From: Candidatus Cloacimonadota bacterium
GTDB taxonomy: Bacteria; Cloacimonadota; Cloacimonadia; Cloacimonadales; TCS61
Direction of reading: 5' to 3'
DNA: 10,031 nucleotides
Assembly (NCBI GenBank): GCA_016927675.1
Contig: JAFGMF010000044.1
Coordinates: 1 to 10,031, forward strand
Shown here: positions 1 through 5,674 of the stretch, one piece after another
How positions within the stretch are numbered: the first letter of the stretch is position 1
Layout: the number at the start of each line of letters is the position of its first letter
The notes under the pieces: generated by a model
Database searches by the model: none
Seen by the model: the letters and a program-made list of their open reading frames with translations, nothing else
What the model was told of the DNA's origin: nothing
Position numbers and translations under genes: made by a program

Positions 1-893
1 ATCAGTTTACCATAATCATCATTGACGAAAGTGGTAAATATCTCTTTTGCTTTAGCTGCCGCTACTGATGCCTGGTCATAATCTGTTCCGTCATACTCGA
101 TCAGGCTGAAAGCGATATTTTCTATGGCATCCGCTTCAAAAAAGGCTCTCCTTGTCCTTAGAGAATCCAACTCAATGATTTCCAGAATTCTGGAAAAATC
201 CTCGATCGCACGTTCGAATTTACCGCTGCTGAAATTGGACCATCCCCGCTGAAACAAACCGTAATGTTGAAGCGGATCACCCGTCTGATTGGCTACCACA
301 TCAAAATATTCAATCGCCCGGGAATAATATTCCTGAGGATTTCTGGCATCCAGAGCTAACTCGAAATACACCGTTCCCAGTCTGTATATACTTTCCGTGT
401 AATATTCAGAATCGGGATATGAATCCATTATCTCCTGAAAAGCAGCTATCGATTTAGCTAGTTTCTGCTCAGATAAGCGCATCGATTCCGGCCAGTTGAT
501 AACCTGATCCAGATTTTGCAGACGCAGATCGTTACGCTCATTCAACGAAGCCATGAAGCTGTAGTATCCAATATTATACAAAACAACATCACGCCGCTCA
601 TAATCAGGCTGAAGAGCGATCACCTTTTCAAAATATGAAACCGTTTGAGCAGGATTATCAACGTCGATTTCAATACTTAATTCTCCCATATTAAAATAGA
701 GATCAGGTAATTTGGGGGAATTGGGGTTCTGCCTGATAAAACTAAGGGTTTTATCGTAAACTTCCTGCTTGAAAGCTTTTTTCTCTTCATACTTATCTTT
801 AAGCTCTCCGGTAAATTCCTGTGCCGTAAGCGGTAAAATACGTATAATCATCAATAATATAAGCCCGATGGTAGCAAATCCAGCTTTATTCAT
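1..893 (-). CDS. TPR-repeat envelope protein, 3' end outside window
   Basis: The frame is open from an ATG at 893-891 to the left edge, giving 297 codons with no stop, so the C-terminus is missing. The N-terminus reads MNKAGFATIGLILLMIIRIL and then PLTAQ, a short basic start plus hydrophobic stretch that looks like a Sec signal peptide cleaved near TAQ. The mature part is helical, with TPR-like units such as LYFNMGELSIEI, AFQEIMDSYPDS, IYRLGTVYFEL and AIEYFDVVANQ, the pattern seen in periplasmic TPR proteins of the BamD/CpoB kind. This is resemblance in style and not a family assignment. The ATG lies inside the end of the upstream gene (8-base overlap, ATGAATAA) and has no good Shine-Dalgarno, so translation is probably coupled to that gene. 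Likely role (inference): protein-protein scaffold in the periplasm, working with the two genes before it in the operon. The exact function is not recognised. Confidence 0.8.
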   Translation of the reverse strand, partial: MNKAGFATIGLILLMIIRILPLTAQEFTGELKDKYEEKKAFKQEVYDKTLSFIRQNPNSPKLPDLYFNMGELSIEIDVDNPAQTVSYFEKVIALQPDYERRDVVLYNIGYYSFMASLNERNDLRLQNLDQVINWPESMRLSEQKLAKSIAAFQEIMDSYPDSEYYTESIYRLGTVYFELALDARNPQEYYSRAIEYFDVVANQTGDPLQHYGLFQRGWSNFSSGKFERAIEDFSRILEIIELDSLRTRRAFFEADAIENIAFSLIEYDGTDYDQASVAAAKAKEIFTTFVNDDYGKL

Positions 894-2871
894 TGGAACC
901 CGGCCTTTGATATTCTTTCTGCAATTCAAGATATTCTGAATCAAGAGTATTGGATTGGATGAACAAAATATCCAGAAGATTGAATTGGAAGAGTTCTATA
1001 TCATCATTCACATCTTCCTGTAAGGCAATAACAACATCGTCATATGTACTTTTCAGGTCACTGAATTCCGTCAGTAAGACCTTTTTCTGCTTATCAAGTT
1101 TCTTCCCGATCTGCTTATTGAAATTTTCAATAACATCAGCTTTCAGAACCTCAAGATCCTTTTTATTCTGCTTGATCGCCAAAACTTCTTCATCAATCAA
1201 TTCTATTACTTCATCATCAAGACTTCCCTGGAAAGCTATCTCAGCAATGTTGTCGATTGCAGCTACATTCTGTTTCAACATATCTATCGATCTGGCTGTC
1301 ATCTCCATCAGTACAGTCTGTTCTCTTTTCTCAGCAACTTTCTGGATATCTGACCATGTTGACAGCAGATATTCTTCGTAGATCTTTTCTTCTGCAAGAA
1401 TCCGGGCAATTTCGTAATCACGGTAACTATAGGAATCAAGATGCCCGATATATTTGGTGATCTGCAAGGTTACCAGAAATGTGTCCATTTCAGCTATATG
1501 TCTGTCAATTATCCGGGGAACTTTTTTATTTTTGGTGGTATTGGCAAGATCGATCACAGCATCCATATAAGAGATAGTGGAAGTATAGGAAAAGAACTCT
1601 GCTTCGATCAGCCTTAGGATCCGAACCGAATTGATATCCATTCCAGTATAAAGCTCTTCCAGAGTTCGATTGGTGATTTCCAGTGCCGATTCTATCTGGG
1701 TGGACTGTTCTTGCTTGCTATTACGTTCTTCTTCGCTGAGAGAACCGGAAAATAATTCCTGCTGAATCCTGTTGTACTTGTTTATCAATCCGTATTTTGT
1801 GTTCAGTGTTTCCAGTACTAAATCGTTTTGCCTGATAATCTCCTCAAGTTCTCGTTCTGCACCGGTAAAATTGCCTCTTTGTTGTTCTACCAGAGACACA
1901 TAAAATTTGGCAGCAGGGAAATATTCACTTTTTTCAGTTTTAAGAATGATTTTATTGAAATAATAAACAGCCTTGTCGTAATACTGTTCATTCTTAAACT
2001 GGGATGCTATCTCGAAATAGATTTCGTCAGAGATCTCATCGGGATAAGCATTTACAAAGAGTTCATAGTATGCAAGGGCTGCGGGCATTTCGTCAAGCTC
2101 AGCATAAATCCGGGCAAGAGTCAGATAGAGAAAATAGTAGTATTCGGTTTTGGGTTTGTATCTATCCTCGATATCTTGAAAAATCAGAAGAGCTTGAGTG
2201 GCTCCCTGTTCAATATAGGTGATCAGACCAAGCATCAACTCTGCTCTGAATTTATACTCTTTCCTTTTGGTCAATTTAGTGAAATGTTCCCGGGCAATCA
2301 GATTATTTCCGAGATTGAAATTTGCCTGCCCCAGCCAGAAATGCTGCTGGTAAGAAAGTTTGTCTGTATATGCTGCTGAAACCTCTACCAGTTCAGCATC
2401 TTTCCCTTTTCTGAAATAAATCTCCTGTACTATCTCAATAGCTTCATTCAATCTGCCGGATCGGGGATATTCCGAGATCAGTTTTTCTGCCGATTTCTCG
2501 GCTTTGTTGTATGCTAGATGAAGATAGTAGTTCAAGGTCTGATAATATATTATCTGATCCCGTAACTCCTGAATATCTTCGTAAACAATCTCTATCTCAG
2601 TCAGCTTTAGATAGAAATTCTCAGCATCTCCTTTCTTGTAATAAAGATCTAGCCTTTTGGAGTCTTTCTGAAATTCTTTCTCAACTTTGTTATAAAGACC
2701 AACCTCGTAAAGATTGTTAATGCTTCTTTTCTCCAGAAGAAGATCGTAATAATACTGATCTTCTTCACTAAGATTATCCAAATTCAGTTCATCATCAGCC
2801 AGACTTTCTATCTGCGCCCAACTGAATACCCAGATCATTAAAAGTAATGAAAAAAGAAGCAGTTTTTTCAT
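886..2871 (-). CDS. Secreted TPR and helical-rod protein, 661 aa
   Basis: A 661-residue protein that begins with a clear Sec signal peptide (MKKLLLFSLLLMIWVFSWAQ, probable cleavage after Ala19 and no lipobox cysteine), so it is predicted to be a soluble periplasmic protein. Residues about 105-345 hold six or so TPR-like helical hairpins, for example FWLGQANFNLGNNLIAREHF near 178, LTLARIYAELDEMPAALAYY near 250, YFEIASQFKNEQYYDKAVYY near 285 and FYVSLVEQQRGNFTGAERE near 323. Residues about 350-655 are charged and almost wholly helical with coiled-coil character, and have no motif that I recognise. The start is supported by AGGAA placed about 12 bases upstream, inside the last codons of the preceding gene, only 7 bases from that gene's stop. 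It is the second gene of a three-gene operon. TPR proteins mostly act as binding platforms; the partner here is plausibly the barrel protein or the following TPR protein (inference). Specific function unknown. Confidence 0.87.
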   Translation of the reverse strand: MKKLLLFSLLLMIWVFSWAQIESLADDELNLDNLSEEDQYYYDLLLEKRSINNLYEVGLYNKVEKEFQKDSKRLDLYYKKGDAENFYLKLTEIEIVYEDIQELRDQIIYYQTLNYYLHLAYNKAEKSAEKLISEYPRSGRLNEAIEIVQEIYFRKGKDAELVEVSAAYTDKLSYQQHFWLGQANFNLGNNLIAREHFTKLTKRKEYKFRAELMLGLITYIEQGATQALLIFQDIEDRYKPKTEYYYFLYLTLARIYAELDEMPAALAYYELFVNAYPDEISDEIYFEIASQFKNEQYYDKAVYYFNKIILKTEKSEYFPAAKFYVSLVEQQRGNFTGAERELEEIIRQNDLVLETLNTKYGLINKYNRIQQELFSGSLSEEERNSKQEQSTQIESALEITNRTLEELYTGMDINSVRILRLIEAEFFSYTSTISYMDAVIDLANTTKNKKVPRIIDRHIAEMDTFLVTLQITKYIGHLDSYSYRDYEIARILAEEKIYEEYLLSTWSDIQKVAEKREQTVLMEMTARSIDMLKQNVAAIDNIAEIAFQGSLDDEVIELIDEEVLAIKQNKKDLEVLKADVIENFNKQIGKKLDKQKKVLLTEFSDLKSTYDDVVIALQEDVNDDIELFQFNLLDILFIQSNTLDSEYLELQKEYQRPGSNE

Positions 2872-2878
2872 GCTGATA

Positions 2879-3862
2879 TTATTCTTCCTGTAACAGTTTC
2901 TTGATCTCTTCCAATTCTTTCTCAGCCTCTTTTCTTCTCTCTGTAATCTTTCTTAACTCTTGTAACAGAGAATCCTCTTCCGTGTCGGAAATAGCGGCGG
3001 GACGATAGGTTTGTGTTGCCGGACGGGGAGTTTGAGGAGCTAAATCCTTCTGATAACTGTCTTTTTCGGAAGCCTTGACCTGTGAGAACACATCCAGGGT
3101 GTATTTGAGATTGACGGCAAATTTTCTACCGGAATTATCGTCCTTAATATTAAAGAAATCTTCAATCTCGAAAAGCCCGGCTCGAAGTGTAAAATTGCTG
3201 TAAAACAGATTTATGCCCATGTTGATATTCTTGCTGTCAAATTCAAAATTCATCCCCACAAGCTCTGAGAAACGTAAATCTGCTCCCCCAAAAAAACCAG
3301 CGGCATTTTTAACAATTTCTCCTTTCCCCTGATACTTTCGGGCACCAATACCTAAATGAAAAACCGTCTCCAGCTCAGAGAATAAACTGAAATTAGTAAG
3401 TAATAAAGTAGATTTACTAATCACGAAATAGGGTGAGTTCTTGATGAAGTCTTCCGGATCAGCCAACTCCTCTTCGGGAATACCTTTGTTTACATCAAAA
3501 TTAGCTCGTCGGGAAAAAAGGTTGTCAATCCCAACGGCAAAAGCAGGAATCTTCTCGGTTTCTGATACTATCCTGACTTTGGCATTGGCATAGATCAGAT
3601 CATTGTTTTCGATGACCAGACCCAATTCTCCCCGGTTGAGTATCCCAAAATTAACTGCTCCACCCAGATTATGATGATATTCATCATCATCTTCGTAGGC
3701 AACCGGATCCTTAACAAAATAGTTTGTGAAGGAAATCTCTGCCATCAGATGAGGAAGTACATACGCATCAGGAATGTTTATATTTCCTAAAGCAGTATAT
3801 GGAACAGCTGTTAAAGCCGCAAAAATCACACAAAAAAATACAAAAATGAACATTTTCTTCAT
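2879..3862 (-). CDS. Putative outer-membrane beta-barrel with C-terminal coiled coil
   Basis: A 327-residue protein whose first 19 or so residues (MKKMFIFVFFCVIFAALTA) form a Sec signal peptide. The mature N-terminus carries ALGNINIPDAYVL, similar to the G-x-I-x-IP-x-A opening seen in many uncharacterised outer-membrane barrel proteins. Residues about 40-265 alternate short amphipathic strands and glycine or asparagine turns (HLGIGARKY, FFGGADLRF, MGINLFYSNFTLRAGLF, FAVNLKYTLDVF), consistent with a barrel. A Pro/Thr-rich linker follows (about 275-290), then a strongly charged heptad-like helix from about 295 to the end (LLQELRKITERRKEAEKELE). A barrel with a periplasmic coiled-coil tail is unusual and suggests docking to a helical partner, perhaps the next gene product (inference). 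It is the first gene of the operon, with a strong promoter and an exceptional ribosome binding site, so it is probably made in quantity. The barrel call rests on composition and strand pattern only; family and cargo are unknown. Confidence 0.8.
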   Translation of the reverse strand: MKKMFIFVFFCVIFAALTAVPYTALGNINIPDAYVLPHLMAEISFTNYFVKDPVAYEDDDEYHHNLGGAVNFGILNRGELGLVIENNDLIYANAKVRIVSETEKIPAFAVGIDNLFSRRANFDVNKGIPEEELADPEDFIKNSPYFVISKSTLLLTNFSLFSELETVFHLGIGARKYQGKGEIVKNAAGFFGGADLRFSELVGMNFEFDSKNINMGINLFYSNFTLRAGLFEIEDFFNIKDDNSGRKFAVNLKYTLDVFSQVKASEKDSYQKDLAPQTPRPATQTYRPAAISDTEEDSLLQELRKITERRKEAEKELEEIKKLLQEE

Positions 3863-3865
3863 TTT

Positions 3866-3874
3866 ATCACCTCC
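3866..3874 (-). promoter_or_regulatory. Unusually strong ribosome binding site of the barrel-protein gene
   Basis: Read on the minus strand the bases are GGAGGTGAT, nine consecutive positions matching the complement of the conserved bacterial 16S rRNA 3' end. The GGAGG core is 7 bases from the ATG at 3862, which fixes that start. It is the best Shine-Dalgarno in the window. Confidence 0.85.
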
Positions 3875-3877
3875 AAA

Positions 3878-3912
3878 AATTGTTCCCTTAGTTTAATAAG
3901 GGATTGACAATT
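3878..3912. repeat. Interrupted 13-bp inverted repeat, candidate operator
   Basis: The left arm is AATTGT plus TCCCTTA (3878-3890), the loop is GTTTAA (3891-3896), and the right arm is TAAGGGA (3897-3903), then TTG (3904-3906) as an insertion, then ACAATT (3907-3912). All 13 positions are perfectly complementary apart from the 3-base insertion. It lies between the divergent yraN and barrel-protein genes and covers the predicted -10 box of the leftward operon. A dimeric repressor site is one reading. It is not followed directly by a U-run on either strand, so a terminator is less likely. Confidence 0.6.
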
Positions 3913-3922
3913 ATTCAGTCAA
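3893..3922 (-). promoter_or_regulatory. Probable sigma70-type promoter of the barrel/TPR operon
   Basis: On the minus strand, TTGACT (3922-3917) matches five of six bases of a -35 box. It is followed by an 18-base spacer and TATTAA (3898-3893), four of six for a -10 box. Transcription would start near 3886, giving a leader of about 24 bases that contains the strong ribosome binding site. An interrupted inverted repeat covers the -10 box and part of the spacer. The position and spacing make sense, but the call rests on consensus matching alone and no transcript start is visible. Confidence 0.5.
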
Positions 3923-3952
3923 GTATTTTTTTTTCTTATATGAATACACAGC

Positions 3953-3957
3953 AGGAA
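3953..3957 (+). promoter_or_regulatory. Ribosome binding site deciding the yraN start
   Basis: AGGAA lies 6 bases before the ATG at 3964. The two upstream in-frame alternatives, TTG at 3904 and ATG at 3940, have only T-rich sequence before them and no Shine-Dalgarno. This favours 3964 as the start. Confidence 0.55.
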
Positions 3958-3963
3958 AAAGTT

Positions 3964-4329
3964 ATGGGCAGATCTGGAGAGAATTCAGCAGCGAGCTATC
4001 TGATATCGCAAAATTTCAAAATTCTGCAGCAGAATTATCACTCTGCCTCGGGTGAAATAGATCTGATCGCCCTGGAAAATGATACTCTGGTTTTTGTCGA
4101 AGTCAAAACACGTCATACCGACCTGGAAAGAGCCCTGGGAAGCGTCTCGCTAAGTAAACAGCGAAAAATCGTAAAGGCTGCTCTTCATTACCTTTCACGC
4201 CATCAACAGTATGCCGATCATTTTACCAGATTTGACGTGATAGTTGTCCTGCGCGGAAAATCTTCGGAAAACTCAAAGATACATCATCTTCGAGATGCTT
4301 TTACTCCCGGAATGATTCCAGGAATCTGA
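3964..4329 (+). CDS. yraN: UPF0102 family protein YraN, endonuclease-like
   Basis: The 121-residue product matches the YraN/UPF0102 family, which has a PD-(D/E)xK nuclease-like fold; its biological role is still poorly defined. Visible hallmarks in order are the N-terminal G-x-x-GE-x-x-A block (GRSGENSAASYL), the GEIDLIA strand carrying E31 and D33, the VFVEVKTR strand with E46 and K48, the SLSKQRKIVKAAL helix, the RFDVIVV strand, and the C-terminal IHHLRDAF tail. E/D plus ExK is the expected metal-binding arrangement. I chose the ATG at 3964 because it has AGGAA in front of it and gives the usual family length. An ATG at 3940 would add eight residues and cannot be excluded, while the TTG at 3904 would add an unlikely hydrophobic leader. 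It is divergent from the barrel operon and its stop directly abuts the stop of the GWxTD gene. A TTGACA at 3904 has no well-spaced -10 box, so its promoter is unclear. Confidence 0.93.
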   Translation: MGRSGENSAASYLISQNFKILQQNYHSASGEIDLIALENDTLVFVEVKTRHTDLERALGSVSLSKQRKIVKAALHYLSRHQQYADHFTRFDVIVVLRGKSSENSKIHHLRDAFTPGMIPGI

Positions 4330-5655
4330 TCACTGCAGGAGAGATTCATCAAAATCTTCACCCAGATAATCACTCCACTGAGGTAAGGTTGTCTCCCGGT
4401 CATCGTTTTCAGCATAGATCAGTCTGAAATTTCCACTGGTCTGCAGATCTATGAATAAGTAAGTATAATTATCCTGAGATCTGTATTTCCAGATCTCATA
4501 TTCTTTGGAAGCCAGTTTAGTGTTCAATCCGGTATCATATTTTCTGATCTCATCGGGTGCACCATTACGAATGTAGACCCGTCCACGGTCGCTTAACCAG
4601 CCATCCTGGAAGTGACCGAAATATTGATTGCAATGTTCGATTCTTTTCTTGATCTTAACTACAAATTCATTTTCCTTCGTATTCGGGTCTGGATCATAGC
4701 CGGCCCAGAATCTGCTGATGTAATTTGATTTGGAAGTCTCGTTAAGGTTATCCCAATCACCGAATTGTGACTGAGATAAAAAATATTTGATCAATCTGAA
4801 TTCATCATCCAGATCGGCAAAGAATCTGACGGGATATTTTATCTCTTTTTTCAAGCTGAAGGAATCTTCTCTGCTGGCGGATTTGTTATTCAGTTCATCG
4901 AATATTTCCACATTGATTTGGTAATAACCCTGATCGAGATCGGAAAGCTCGATTTCCAGTAATCGAAAAATAATATCACCATCATCTTCGATATGATTTT
5001 CGAACTGTTTTATGATCTCATCTTTCTTTCTGATCTGAATTGATTCTCTGGCTTTGGATTTTCCTTCGCTGTCCCTGGACAGATTGGATAACTGGTAAAA
5101 TGCGAATAACTGTCTATCCCAGCTCAAATCAAAGATATGATTCGGTCTCAGATTATACAGGTAACCATCCCGATGAAATTTAGCCAGATAATTTGATGTG
5201 TCGGGCATTACCTGGTAAGAAAGCTCCAAGTCGCTGATAAGTTCATCAGATCCGATAATTTCAAGGGCATTTTTCCAATTCGAGGAATCGTTATTATTCA
5301 TATCTTGAAAAGTGATATCCATGACGTATTCAGAGCTTTTCAAGGTAATACTGATTTTATCGAGGTAAGCTCCGGAATTTTCGGTTTTATTGATGTCCGT
5401 TAAGATAATATTGTTGGTAAAATCCTGCTGATATACCTCAACTTCCTCTTTATATAGCTTCATATCCACTTTCAGTTCTGCCAGAAAGCCATATTCGCTT
5501 CTTTTAAACTCAAGCTCCCGGTAAGGAACCTGATAATTTATTTCCATGATGGTATTCCCCTGTTCATCCCAGAAACGATTAAAATCAACAACAACATTGA
5601 GTGCGGACAGAATGGAAACAAACACGACGCAAACAATTAGAAACGTCTTTTTCAT
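4330..5655 (-). CDS. GWxTD domain-containing secreted protein
   Basis: The 441-residue product starts with a Sec signal peptide (MKKTFLIVCVVFVSILSA). The N-terminal half is beta-rich, with the INYQVPYRELEFKR stretch typical of GWxTD proteins. The C-terminal part, about residues 300-410, is the GWxTD domain: FWAGYDPDPNT leads to a helix, then GWLSDRGRVYIRNGAPDEI (Gly352-Trp353-x-Ser355-Asp356), then EIWKY and FRLIYAEN strands. The signature threonine is serine here. The domain is known from Acidobacteriota, Bacteroidota and related groups; no biochemical function is established. The ATG at 5655 is chosen because AGGAG is 5 bases upstream and the signal peptide begins there. Extending to 5709 would prefix a non-signal sequence and overlap dnaE. 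It follows dnaE by 19 bases on the same strand and is probably co-transcribed. Its stop touches the stop of yraN. A periplasmic location is inferred; the partner is unknown. Confidence 0.9.
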   Translation of the reverse strand: MKKTFLIVCVVFVSILSALNVVVDFNRFWDEQGNTIMEINYQVPYRELEFKRSEYGFLAELKVDMKLYKEEVEVYQQDFTNNIILTDINKTENSGAYLDKISITLKSSEYVMDITFQDMNNNDSSNWKNALEIIGSDELISDLELSYQVMPDTSNYLAKFHRDGYLYNLRPNHIFDLSWDRQLFAFYQLSNLSRDSEGKSKARESIQIRKKDEIIKQFENHIEDDGDIIFRLLEIELSDLDQGYYQINVEIFDELNNKSASREDSFSLKKEIKYPVRFFADLDDEFRLIKYFLSQSQFGDWDNLNETSKSNYISRFWAGYDPDPNTKENEFVVKIKKRIEHCNQYFGHFQDGWLSDRGRVYIRNGAPDEIRKYDTGLNTKLASKEYEIWKYRSQDNYTYLFIDLQTSGNFRLIYAENDDRETTLPQWSDYLGEDFDESLLQ

Positions 5656-5660
5656 GATAT

Positions 5661-5665
5661 CTCCT
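5661..5665 (-). promoter_or_regulatory. Ribosome binding site deciding the GWxTD gene start
   Basis: On the minus strand AGGAG lies 5 bases before the ATG at 5655, in the 19-base gap after the dnaE stop. It supports this start over the longer in-frame reading from 5709, and independent translation of the gene within a shared dnaE transcript. Confidence 0.75.
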
Positions 5666-5674
5666 GTACTGCGG

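Noticed and set aside
1828..2379. 183-codon open frame opposite the 661-residue TPR gene, along with smaller ones at 950-1460 and 2511-2720
   Set aside because: All are antisense to a gene with a signal peptide, TPR pattern and operon context. Their composition looks like reverse-strand shadow.
3904..3963. Upstream TTG or ATG starts for yraN
   Set aside because: No Shine-Dalgarno precedes 3904 or 3940, and the extension from 3904 is a hydrophobic T-rich stretch outside the family. The ATG at 3940 remains possible.
4285..4302. CATCT-TCG-AGATG followed by CTTTT as an intrinsic terminator of yraN
   Set aside because: The stem is only 5 bp with a very short U-run, and lies inside conserved codons of the yraN C-terminus.
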